64,000 bases of DNA from a virus. Where the stretch lies: positions 1 to 64,000 of IMG/VR virus record IMGVR_UViG_3300034073_003741; one strand, written 5' to 3'. The notes under the pieces were generated by a model. That model saw only the letters and a program-made list of their open reading frames with translations, ran no database searches and was not told where the DNA came from. The translations under genes were made by a program, and so were the position numbers. Shown piece by piece: positions 36,976 to 44,546 of this stretch; positions within the stretch are counted from its first letter, which is position 1, and each line of letters begins with the position of its first letter.

Positions 36976-38445
36976 TTAACTTGTTTTCTTTTTTGTTGCA
37001 ACATTTATCGCAGAACCTTTGCGTTCTGGATTGGGATCTTCTCTTCTTTTTCTAGAAGCAGAACTTGCTCTGCCTTTTTTGCCTAAAGAATGTGCTTTAC
37101 TTTGTGGTAAACACTTTGGTTTACCTTCACTACTTGATCCTCTTGCACAATCTCCTCGTATTTTACCATCTGGTCCAAAACGAACCCATTTTTCTTTAAA
37201 CCATTTACGAAGATCTTCTTTTATTTCATTTTCTACTTTTTTTTTTAAAATTGAAGATGTATTTTCATCAAGACTTTGATTTACACTATTCATATAATCG
37301 GCAGATTTTGTTATTTTACTTTGCTGCCATGCCATTATACCTTCAGATTCTTTATATTTTTTTATTTTAGCTAATATTTTTTTGGCATCAGCCATTATAC
37401 TTTTCAATTCACTTGAAGCCATACTTATTTCATGGTCTTGTTCTTTGTTCTCTCTCATAAATTTTTTAACTGGAAAAAATTTATGTATTTCAATATCTTT
37501 TAAATTTCTGTTTTTAAGTTCTTGTTTAACAGTATTAAAATCATTTTTAGAAATATATAAAGTATTACCTATAAGTTTTATATCATTTGAATTTAATATT
37601 CCGTCACTAACTAATTGTTTAATAAATCTATTTCCTTGTATTGTAGTTGGTATAATTAAATTATTACCATCAGTTTTTGGTAACTCTTGAGTGGTGACAT
37701 CATTATCAGTATCAGTAGTTGTGTCCGGTGATTTTTTATCTTTACTACCGATATCAATCTGACTTTTTGGATGAGTCATTAAATAATGTAAACTATCTTC
37801 TTCATCATCTTTTTTCAGACCATTATCTATATTAGGTTTTCTGAATAGTTCTATATTTTTATTATCGTCTATAATTTCGGTTTCAATCGCATCTTTAATG
37901 TCTTCTAAAATATCACTTAAGTATGATGGTATATCTATAAAAATTTTTGATTTCTCGCCAATTTCAAGTTCAGATAATACATTTTTAATTTTAAGAATGG
38001 AATCATCTGTATCTTTATAATCTATATTAACTGGACTAAAAATAGAATCTTGACGTTTTATATCTTTAGGCTTATTACCAGGGCCACCAAACATTATTAT
38101 TCTAGTTTCTTCATTTGGCATTTCGGATAGTCTGAATTTAATGAAAATTTTACTATTATCATCATCTAATTCAAAAATTTTTTTAGAATCTTTTTCGTTT
38201 TTTCTATCTGACCTAGTATGTTTCTGTGTTCCTCTACCGGGAGTAGACCCCATGCCAACTGGATTTCTAGGAGGTTTTGTTGGAACTTTTACAGTTTTTT
38301 TTAATTCTTGTACTCTGCGTTTAATCATTCCTAAATTAGACGCAACTGATCCCACATCACCAGAAGATGTGCCGCCAGCGGATGCTGTTTCAAGGATATA
38401 TCTTGTTTCAGATTTTCCAGATACTTTTTTAAATTCTTTGTTCAT
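36976..38445 (-). CDS. Possible capsid-internal basic-tailed protein
   Basis: A 489-residue protein of mixed design. N-terminus: RYILETASAGGTSSGDVGS, a (I/L)xE site followed by an Ala/Gly/Ser/Thr segment of a type that recurs in phage head-associated proteins. The middle is charged and low in complexity. The C-terminal 75 residues are basic with paired cysteines (FGPDGKIRGDCARG, KPKCLPQSKAHSLGKKGRAS). No enzymatic motif. It overlaps the 122-residue gene upstream by 4 bp. Together with its neighbours it suggests an internal head or DNA-associated protein; this is inference. Confidence 0.6.
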   Translation of the reverse strand: MNKEFKKVSGKSETRYILETASAGGTSSGDVGSVASNLGMIKRRVQELKKTVKVPTKPPRNPVGMGSTPGRGTQKHTRSDRKNEKDSKKIFELDDDNSKIFIKFRLSEMPNEETRIIMFGGPGNKPKDIKRQDSIFSPVNIDYKDTDDSILKIKNVLSELEIGEKSKIFIDIPSYLSDILEDIKDAIETEIIDDNKNIELFRKPNIDNGLKKDDEEDSLHYLMTHPKSQIDIGSKDKKSPDTTTDTDNDVTTQELPKTDGNNLIIPTTIQGNRFIKQLVSDGILNSNDIKLIGNTLYISKNDFNTVKQELKNRNLKDIEIHKFFPVKKFMRENKEQDHEISMASSELKSIMADAKKILAKIKKYKESEGIMAWQQSKITKSADYMNSVNQSLDENTSSILKKKVENEIKEDLRKWFKEKWVRFGPDGKIRGDCARGSSSEGKPKCLPQSKAHSLGKKGRASSASRKRREDPNPERKGSAINVATKKKTS

Positions 38446-38810
38446 TTTTTACCCATCCAATTTGAAACGGGACTTACAGTGTTGGTGTTATCTAACTCTT
38501 CACTATTTAAATCACCGTGATTAATATCTTTCCATTTCGCTCCAACAGCTTTATATGCTTGTTTTAGCATTTCTTGTTCTTCTTCAGAATATGGAAAGGT
38601 CACTTTTTTCTTACCAAACCAGCTTTTTGAATCAATCTTTAATGGATCTTTTCCATTGGCTCCTGCTACAGCTAGTCCCAATCTATATTCTGTGTAATCA
38701 CCGCTGGCTCGTTCACCATCAGAATAAACATGTATTCCTCTAGAAGATTTTTGTTGGCGTTTTTTTATTTTACCAATCTTTTTTTCTGTGATGAATTCTT
38801 TTAATCTCAT
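38442..38810 (-). CDS. Conserved phage protein with capsid-targeting-like N-terminus
   Basis: A 122-residue protein beginning MRLKEFITE, similar in length and pattern to the T4 internal-protein targeting sequence (MKTYQEFIAE) including the I-x-E cleavage position. The body has SRGIHVYSDGERASGDYTEY, SWFGKKKVTFPYSEEE and MLKQAYKAVGAKWKDINHG, a compact conserved-looking phage domain of unknown function. ATGA overlap with the next gene; it follows the peptidoglycan-binding gene by 6 bp. Confidence 0.62.
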   Translation of the reverse strand: MRLKEFITEKKIGKIKKRQQKSSRGIHVYSDGERASGDYTEYRLGLAVAGANGKDPLKIDSKSWFGKKKVTFPYSEEEQEMLKQAYKAVGAKWKDINHGDLNSEELDNTNTVSPVSNWMGKK

Positions 38811-38816
38811 AATATA

Positions 38817-39569
38817 TTAAGCTGTTCCAGTAGATTTTTGAATTGTTTTAATTGATCCTACTTTATATCCTTCCATTCGATTAATTGCATCAAGCATTAA
38901 ATTTTGCTGCTGTGGTGTTAATCTATTTAAGGGAGTATTTTGGCTGGTATTGGTTGCTTTTACTACTGCATCAATGTATGCTAATGTATTGTTTTCTGTA
39001 GGTGGAGCATATCTTGTTATAGCATCCTTAATGGTCATATTTACATATTTAGATGATGGACTAAATAGCAATTGTTTCTTAGCATTAAAACCATCTTCCG
39101 GTGTAGCAAATACTGCAAAAGTTCCACTAGCACCAGCATTTCCTGATCCGACATATCCAGGTTGTTTTTTTGTCCACGGAAAATCTCTTAGGTTTCCAGG
39201 GTTATTCATCCTCCAGTTAACGTTTCCTTGTCTTCGTTGAATATCCCCATCAACTGTTTCTACATCAATAAACCCAGGACCACTTTTTACAATTCTATCA
39301 ATTTCTTTTTCTTGTGCTGGTTGTTGAGTAGCTGGGGCTTGTGCCGCTGATCCGCTTGTTAATAATGCCCTCCATGTATTAGGTCCAACTATACCATCTG
39401 CTGTTAAGTTATTGCTTTTTTGAAAATTTATAACTGCTTGTCTAGTATTATTTCCAAAAATGTTATCAGATTTTATTTTTAATAATGTTTGTACTTGACC
39501 AACTGCTGGACCTCTGCTACCTATTCTAAGTGTAGGATTAGTTTGTTCAAATAATTCTAATATTTTCAT
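38817..39569 (-). CDS. Peptidoglycan-binding / transglycosylase-like protein
   Basis: A 250-residue protein. Residues 1-8 MKILELFE look like a capsid-targeting sequence. Residues 14-70 are a peptidoglycan-binding type 1 domain (LRIGSRGPAVGQVQTLLKI, VINFQKSNNLTADGIVGPNT). After a Gln/Ala-rich linker comes a domain with MNNPGNLRDFPW, FATPEDGFNAKKQLL, TIKDAITRYAPPTENNT, the pattern of phage structural transglycosylase-like proteins. Probably virion-borne and used at entry, rather than the lysis enzyme, which is encoded separately at 46721. No signal peptide. Confidence 0.75.
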   Translation of the reverse strand: MKILELFEQTNPTLRIGSRGPAVGQVQTLLKIKSDNIFGNNTRQAVINFQKSNNLTADGIVGPNTWRALLTSGSAAQAPATQQPAQEKEIDRIVKSGPGFIDVETVDGDIQRRQGNVNWRMNNPGNLRDFPWTKKQPGYVGSGNAGASGTFAVFATPEDGFNAKKQLLFSPSSKYVNMTIKDAITRYAPPTENNTLAYIDAVVKATNTSQNTPLNRLTPQQQNLMLDAINRMEGYKVGSIKTIQKSTGTA

Positions 39570-39576
39570 TTTATAA

Positions 39577-40017
39577 TTAATCTCTCTTTAAACTAGAACG
39601 TAACATCCAACCATGCTTATCATGTGCATCTATTCTAGCTGCAATAAAATCGCTAAACCCATGCTCATTTAAAGATTCAGAAAGTTTAAATAATTTAGTA
39701 AAAATTATTTTCATTTTTTCATTGTCTTTAATTAATTCTTCTATCATTTCTCTTGAAGATAATATTTTGGTTTCATCTTCAATTTGTGATAACATACTAA
39801 ATCTAGTATAACTACCTGGCATATAAGTATTTAATGATCTGATTTTTTCAGCAAACTCGTCTATACTGTCTTGGACTTCTTCATAAATTTTACCAAGAAG
39901 TTTATGATATTGATAAAAATCCGGCCCTTCAACGTTCCAATGAAAAAAATGAGCTTTTAAATAAAAACTAAATTCACTTGAAAATGCTATCTTCGCCAGT
40001 TTTTGTAAATCATCCAT
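39577..40017 (-). CDS. Dps/ferritin-like protein
   Basis: A 146-residue four-helix protein with the Dps-type ferroxidase pattern: AHFFHWNVEGPDFYQYHKLL, then VQDSIDEFAEKIRSL. Dps proteins bind DNA and oxidise iron with peroxide, protecting DNA. It is shorter than bacterial Dps (about 165) and lacks the Lys-rich N-terminal tail, starting instead MDDLQKLAKIAF, similar to the 66-residue neighbour (MDDINNLKKLAGI). A ferritin-like fold is well supported; iron or DNA binding is inferred. Confidence 0.75.
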   Translation of the reverse strand: MDDLQKLAKIAFSSEFSFYLKAHFFHWNVEGPDFYQYHKLLGKIYEEVQDSIDEFAEKIRSLNTYMPGSYTRFSMLSQIEDETKILSSREMIEELIKDNEKMKIIFTKLFKLSESLNEHGFSDFIAARIDAHDKHGWMLRSSLKRD

Positions 40018-40053
40018 GAAAGTATCCTATCTTTTTAGATATTTTATATATTT

Positions 40054-40061
40054 TATTTATC
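40054..40061 (-). promoter_or_regulatory. Late-promoter-like octamer GATAAATA
   Basis: 36 bp before the Dps-like start at 40017, upstream of a possible AGGA ribosome-binding site. Confidence 0.35.
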
Positions 40062-40072
40062 TGATAATGATT

Positions 40073-40696
40073 TTAAGTTACAGGATCAGTTAGTACTAAC
40101 TGTAATGAATTTCCGTCTTTACGTATCATCCAGTTACCAGTATGTAAATCACCTCTTGAATTAGGCAATTCATCCAATATTTCTGATACTAAATTTAAGG
40201 CTTGAAGTAGTTTTTCATCATGAACTTCCGATTTTAATATATCTAAATTTTCTTTAGTCCATAAAGTTTTTAAAAATCTAATTCTACTTTTTAGATTTAT
40301 TCCGGTATTTCTGAATAATGGTAATAATATACTATCTGGGTATTTACTTATCGGATCAAGCTTTTCCATAACAGCCAATCCTTGATATGAAATAGTGTCT
40401 TCAAATTTTGGATTAGGAAAAGAGAATACTTTAACAGATTCTATTTTTGGTAAATATGAATTTGATGAAGATAAATTTTTTATCTTATTGGTCCATTCTA
40501 AATAGGAATCAAATTTTGGATTATGTATCTTCCAAATTTTTAATATTTTATTATTTTTTTTAATATGATAAACTTTTGTTCCTCCACTAGAGGAATTATT
40601 GTTTATTTTTTTTAAAAATTTAGACTTGTCATTTACTGACAATGCAGATTTAATATCTCTAATGTCATCTTCATTGATAATTTCTAATATTTTCAT
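40073..40696 (-). CDS. Protein-kinase-like fold protein with capsid-targeting-like N-terminus
   Basis: A 207-residue protein. Kinase-like features in order: KVYHIKKNNKILKIWKI (candidate ATP-binding Lys), LAVMEKLDPISKYP (hinge-like), and SRGDLHTGNWMIRKDG followed by LVLTDPVT, matching the catalytic GDLHxxN loop and a DP metal-binding motif of aminoglycoside-phosphotransferase-type kinases. It is small and lacks a classical Gly loop. The first nine residues MKILEIINE fit the (I/L)xE capsid-targeting pattern, so it could be packaged and injected. Activity and substrate are unknown. Confidence 0.65.
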   Translation of the reverse strand: MKILEIINEDDIRDIKSALSVNDKSKFLKKINNNSSSGGTKVYHIKKNNKILKIWKIHNPKFDSYLEWTNKIKNLSSSNSYLPKIESVKVFSFPNPKFEDTISYQGLAVMEKLDPISKYPDSILLPLFRNTGINLKSRIRFLKTLWTKENLDILKSEVHDEKLLQALNLVSEILDELPNSRGDLHTGNWMIRKDGNSLQLVLTDPVT

Positions 40697-40701
40697 AGAA
40701 A

Positions 40702-40845
40702 TTATTTATTAGAATTATTTTCTGGATTTCCATCAATATGATGAATATGATAACTTATTTCATTTTCATCTTTCGGTATACTACTGTAATGATCTTCCCA
40801 TATTTTTCTGTAATTGACTTTTGCTTTTTTATGCTTTTTACTCAT
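40702..40845 (-). CDS. Truncated HNH-endonuclease-like protein, 47 residues
   Basis: Short gene overlapping the preceding stop by ATGA. The product MSKKHKKAKVNYRKIWEDHY continues to ISYHIHHIDGNPENNS, the front half of a phage HNH endonuclease (the H-H-I-D-G-N core), and stops before the second half (the Asn-Leu and His-containing helix). Either a decayed homing endonuclease or a small basic DNA-binding remnant kept in the operon. The stop codon lies inside the octamer before the kinase-like gene. Confidence 0.6.
   Translation of the reverse strand: MSKKHKKAKVNYRKIWEDHYSSIPKDENEISYHIHHIDGNPENNSNK
40703..40710 (-). promoter_or_regulatory. Late-promoter-like octamer AATAAATA
   Basis: Overlaps the stop of the HNH-like gene and ends 6 bp before the kinase-like ATG at 40696, which has no Shine-Dalgarno sequence. 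Confidence 0.4.
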
Positions 40846-41042
40846 ATCGGGGTCTCGCCCGTTAACCACGGCTTAGCAAAAAATAACCGAAACCATTCTT
40901 CCGTCCCAGGTTTTATGTTATGTTTTTTCATTAATTCTGCTTTTTCCATACCAGTATAACTGATATTAGGTTCGCCGAAGTTAATATTTGTTTTTGTAGT
41001 AGTTATACCTGCTAGTTTTTTTAAATTATTAATATCATCCAT
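40842..41042 (-). CDS. Small conserved phage protein
   Basis: A 66-residue protein: MDDINNLKKLAGI at the front, then GMEKAELMKKHNIKPGTEEWFRLFFAKPWLTGE. The C-terminal GTxEWFxLxFxxPxLTGE pattern is typical of a small conserved phage protein of unknown role. Its N-terminus resembles that of the Dps-like protein. ATGA overlap with the HNH remnant; 2 bp after the upstream stop. Confidence 0.62.
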   Translation of the reverse strand: MDDINNLKKLAGITTTKTNINFGEPNISYTGMEKAELMKKHNIKPGTEEWFRLFFAKPWLTGETPI

Positions 41043-41044
41043 AA

Positions 41045-41398
41045 TTAATTAAAATATGAATATTTTTTCAAATCATTATGGTAATGATCATATAATTTAT
41101 TACACAGTTTTTCTCTTAAATCTTTATTAAAGACTTTTCCTAATTTCCCATTTAGTTTATTTTTATCGTAAAATTCTTTACATCCCTGTTTAACCATAGG
41201 CATAAAGTATTCTATAATTTCTTCATTAGAAAAAGATTTTTTTTCATTAAAAGTTTCTGCTATATTAAAATAGTGATTTTTAAAAGTTTGATCACTGTTT
41301 AAAATGAACTCAAACAATTCATCTATTGGAATACTTGAATTACTTTCTTCCTTTTTTGAATCTAATGAATGACTACCAAAAAATTCCATTAATTTCAT
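41045..41398 (-). CDS. Hypothetical protein with MKLMEFF N-terminus
   Basis: A 117-residue protein taken from the ATG at 41398, just after the previous stop and preceded by GGTGA; a longer frame would run into the upstream gene. Starts MKLMEFFGSHS, similar to the other MK-x-x-E-F starts in this island, then acidic/helical regions (IPIDELFEFILNS, EEIIEYFMPMVKQGCKEFYD) and a basic C-terminus (KLYDHYHNDLKKYSYF). Function unknown. Confidence 0.55.
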   Translation of the reverse strand: MKLMEFFGSHSLDSKKEESNSSIPIDELFEFILNSDQTFKNHYFNIAETFNEKKSFSNEEIIEYFMPMVKQGCKEFYDKNKLNGKLGKVFNKDLREKLCNKLYDHYHNDLKKYSYFN

Positions 41399-41402
41399 GA
41401 TT

Positions 41403-41828
41403 TCACCATGCTCGACATGACCAAAATTTGGCTTTCCATCTTGGACCCGGGTTAGCACAATTATGTCTTGCTCTAAAACTCTTACGGCGTTTAGGATTAG
41501 ATTTTTTAATCCTCATTTTTTTGTCACCGAAATTTACTTTTACCACATTTCCTTTTGGTCCCTTGACGTAAACTTTGCTTTTCTTAACGTCACCTTTCAT
41601 TGGTTTACCTAAAGGTACTTTTCTTCCTTGGTACTCGGCTTCGTTAATAGTTTCCAATGGGAGGTATGATAACCCAGTATCGTCAATAGAAATGACAACT
41701 CCATCAGTAGTGAAATCTATGATGGATGTTTCTATGAGAATATTGTCTAATTCAAGATGAAATACATCACCTATAGACATAGATTCCTCTAAGGAGGATG
41801 GATCAAGTACTAAATCACTAATTTTCAT
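41403..41828 (-). CDS. Conserved phage basic protein, probable processed head protein
   Basis: A 141-residue protein. Residues 1-60 are acidic (MKISDLVLDPSSLEESMS, DGVVISIDDTGL), then LETINEAEYQG offers an I-N-E site of the kind cut by the T4 prohead protease, and the last 80 residues are strongly basic (KKSNPKRRKSFRARHNC, PRWKAKFWSCRAW). The basic end is a conserved-looking phage motif. An acidic propeptide plus basic mature part fits an internal head protein; this remains inference. Confidence 0.62.
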   Translation of the reverse strand: MKISDLVLDPSSLEESMSIGDVFHLELDNILIETSIIDFTTDGVVISIDDTGLSYLPLETINEAEYQGRKVPLGKPMKGDVKKSKVYVKGPKGNVVKVNFGDKKMRIKKSNPKRRKSFRARHNCANPGPRWKAKFWSCRAW

Positions 41829-41849
41829 AATTGTATACCCTATTACAAT

Positions 41850-41857
41850 TATTTAGT
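41850..41857 (-). promoter_or_regulatory. Late-promoter-like octamer ACTAAATA
   Basis: 21 bp before the ATG at 41828, with a possible AGGG ribosome-binding site between. Confidence 0.3.
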
Positions 41858-41871
41858 GATTTTAATATTTT

Positions 41872-42276
41872 TTAATGATTATACAATATTGACTCAACTG
41901 AACCATCATTGATATAAACATGTCCTCTTACCCAAACAAAGTTTCCGGTAAAGTTTATTATATCTACAGTAGATGTATTTCTTACATTTAACTCAGTGTA
42001 TGCCACACTTGAATTACTGACGTTGAACCAATCTGAATTGGTCGGTACTGTTGCTAGAGTGGCTTGCATTGTAATAGTACCTGAAAAGTCTTGTGTTGCA
42101 GTGTACATCACGGTATGCAAGCCATCGCTGCCACCAAAATAGCCATCACCTTTGACTTTATCGCTAATAAAAACTATAGCTTCAGTACCAGAATTTGGAT
42201 ATACCACAGCTGTTGTGCTGGTACTAGAAGGAGTATTTAACGGTACAAAGTTTAGAGTTTGACTTAATGCTGGCAT
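41872..42276 (-). CDS. Putative virion structural protein
   Basis: A 134-residue Ser/Thr-rich beta protein (FVPLNTPSSTSTTAVVYP, TQDFSGTITMQATL, FTGNFVWVRGHVYI), the style of small phage decoration or fibre-associated proteins. An exact late octamer lies 7 bp before its ATG, which has no Shine-Dalgarno sequence. Located between the island of basic proteins and clpA. No family recognised. Confidence 0.6.
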   Translation of the reverse strand: MPALSQTLNFVPLNTPSSTSTTAVVYPNSGTEAIVFISDKVKGDGYFGGSDGLHTVMYTATQDFSGTITMQATLATVPTNSDWFNVSNSSVAYTELNVRNTSTVDIINFTGNFVWVRGHVYINDGSVESILYNH

Positions 42277-42283
42277 AGTATAG

Positions 42284-42291
42284 TATTTATA
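42284..42291 (-). promoter_or_regulatory. Late promoter, exact TATAAATA
   Basis: Perfect T4 late octamer overlapping the clpA stop region and 7 bp before the ATG at 42276. It predicts a leader of about 2 nt. Confidence 0.55.
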
Positions 42292-44533
42292 CTTTTTCTA
42301 AAGCAATATCTGTTTTAGGCTGTACCAGCTTAATATAATCAAAAATTATTTCATCATTTGATGCATTAACTTCAACTGTTCCACCATTTTTAAGTTTACC
42401 AAAAAGAATTTCTTTACTTAGAGGCTTTTTAATAAATTCATCAATAGTTCTCTGTAGTGGTCTAGCACCCATTTTACTGTCAAAACCTTTATTAATCAAG
42501 AATTTAATTGCTTCTGGTAGAATTTTGATAGATATATTTTTATCTTTCATCAAACTATTAATTTCATCAATAAATTTCTTGACGATCTTTGTCATGGATT
42601 CTTGGTCTAATTTATTAAATTTAATTACACCATCTAATCTATTTCTAAATTCTGGTGCAAAGAAAGTATTTACTGCATTAGTGGGGTCAAAATCTCTTTC
42701 GATATTTCCAAATCCAACACTATTTTTTTCTGCATCAGCTGCACCTAAATTACTAGTCATGATAATTATAGCATTTTTACCATCTGCCTTTTTACCATTA
42801 CTTCCAGTAATTACTGCATTATCCATTAGCTGAAGCAAAACTGTAAAGACATCTGGGTGCGCTTTTTCAATTTCGTCAAAAAGAAAAATACCATTTGGAT
42901 TTTCTTGTAGGCTTGTAACCAGTTGACCAGCATTATCATCAAACCCAATATATCCCGGTGGGCTACCAATGAATTTACTGACACTATGTTTTTCTTGAAA
43001 TTCACTCATATCAAATCTGACAAGCTTTGTGCCCATATTGATTGATAATTGTTTTGCAACTTCAGTTTTTCCGACTCCAGTTGGTCCTACGAACAAGAAG
43101 TTTCCTACTGGTTTATTTCCATTTTTAAGTCCAGCTTGAGCAATAAATATTTTATCTAATAAAACATCGATGGACTTTTCTTGTCCAAAAACGCTTTGCT
43201 TCATATGCTTTTCTAAATTTTGAAGATTTTTACTCTCTTTTTCATTTAGATTTTCAATAGGCATCTTTACCATTTTTGAAACTTCAAAAATAATTTGGTC
43301 ATGGTCTACTGTTTTTTCTGATGAATTATTGAGTTTAAATCTAGCACATGCACAATCAATTAAGTCAATTGCCTTGTCTGGTAGTTTTTTATCAGTAATA
43401 TATTTGATACTATATTTTACAGCATCAACAATTGCTTGATTTGTGATTTTTACACCATGATGTTTTTCATAGTACTTTTTCAACCCTTTTAGGATTTTTA
43501 CAGTATCTTCTTCTGAAGGTTCATCAATTACAACTTTATGAAAACGTCGCATTAATGCTCTATCTTTTTCAAAGAATTTCCTATACTCTTCCCATGTGGT
43601 ACTTGCAATTACCTTGATATTACCTTTAGATAAGGCAGATTTTAGCATATTGCTCATATCATTGCTTCCACCATTACTAGTGCCAGCGCCGTTCATCATA
43701 TGGGCTTCATCAATGAATAATATGCAATTACCTAATTTTTCAGAGGCATTAATTACTGCTTTCAGTCTTTCTTCAAAATCTCCACGATATTTAGATCCAG
43801 CTAACATTGCACTAATATCTAAATTGTAGATAGTATAGTTTTCTAAAAATTTTGGAACTGACTTATCCACGATTTTTTTAGCTAGCCCTTCAGCAATCGC
43901 AGTTTTTCCAACTCCGGGGTCACCTACTAAAATAGCATTTGATTTAACTCTTCTAGCTAGAATCAGTTCAATATCTTCGATTTCTTTATCACGTCCAACT
44001 ACTGGATCAATATTTTTATTTTTTGCTTTTTCATTTAAATTAGTACAAAATTGATTAATAATATTTTCATATTTAGTACTATTATTTGAAGATTTATTGG
44101 ACTTATCTTCTTTATTCAAGAATTTTAAGAATTTTTCTTTATCAATATTTGCTTTTTTAAGCAAATATACAGCGTGAGTATTTTTTTCTGATAAAATACT
44201 TAAAAAACAGTCTATGGGCTCGATAATATGCTTACCAACTAGTAGAACATTGGTGAATGCTCTATTGATAACCTTATCTAAAACGTTTGTTTTTTTAGGT
44301 TTATTAATATCGGGGTTTATAATATCTTTTAAATCATACTCAATATAGTGTTGAATATCATCTTTTAAAACCTCGACGTCTGTTCCAAAATCAGTTAAAA
44401 GTGAACAGAATTCTTCATTTGATACTATACTTAAAAGAAAATGTTCCAACGTAATATATTCATGCTTATTTTTTATAGCAATCATTATTGCATTTTCAAA
44501 AATTTCTTCTAAATCTTTATCAGTATCTATCAT
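42287..44533 (-). CDS. ClpA-like AAA+ unfoldase
   Basis: A 748-residue two-ring Clp ATPase, close to E. coli ClpA (758). N-domain 1-145 (EEIFENAIMIAIKNKHEYIT, LEHFLLSIVSNEE). First AAA module: Walker A GDPGVGKT near 203 and Walker B ILFIDEAHMM. Second: GPTGVGKT near 483, FLFDEIEKAHPDV. No ClpB middle coiled coil, so it is ClpA-like, not a disaggregase. The segment NSVGFGNIERDF near 605 lies where ClpA has its ClpP-docking IGL loop; VGF fits that tripeptide. It may redirect host ClpP. Coupled to dnaJ upstream. Confidence 0.9.
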   Translation of the reverse strand: MIDTDKDLEEIFENAIMIAIKNKHEYITLEHFLLSIVSNEEFCSLLTDFGTDVEVLKDDIQHYIEYDLKDIINPDINKPKKTNVLDKVINRAFTNVLLVGKHIIEPIDCFLSILSEKNTHAVYLLKKANIDKEKFLKFLNKEDKSNKSSNNSTKYENIINQFCTNLNEKAKNKNIDPVVGRDKEIEDIELILARRVKSNAILVGDPGVGKTAIAEGLAKKIVDKSVPKFLENYTIYNLDISAMLAGSKYRGDFEERLKAVINASEKLGNCILFIDEAHMMNGAGTSNGGSNDMSNMLKSALSKGNIKVIASTTWEEYRKFFEKDRALMRRFHKVVIDEPSEEDTVKILKGLKKYYEKHHGVKITNQAIVDAVKYSIKYITDKKLPDKAIDLIDCACARFKLNNSSEKTVDHDQIIFEVSKMVKMPIENLNEKESKNLQNLEKHMKQSVFGQEKSIDVLLDKIFIAQAGLKNGNKPVGNFLFVGPTGVGKTEVAKQLSINMGTKLVRFDMSEFQEKHSVSKFIGSPPGYIGFDDNAGQLVTSLQENPNGIFLFDEIEKAHPDVFTVLLQLMDNAVITGSNGKKADGKNAIIIMTSNLGAADAEKNSVGFGNIERDFDPTNAVNTFFAPEFRNRLDGVIKFNKLDQESMTKIVKKFIDEINSLMKDKNISIKILPEAIKFLINKGFDSKMGARPLQRTIDEFIKKPLSKEILFGKLKNGGTVEVNASNDEIIFDYIKLVQPKTDIALEKV

Positions 44534-44546
44534 TTAGTTTTTCCTT

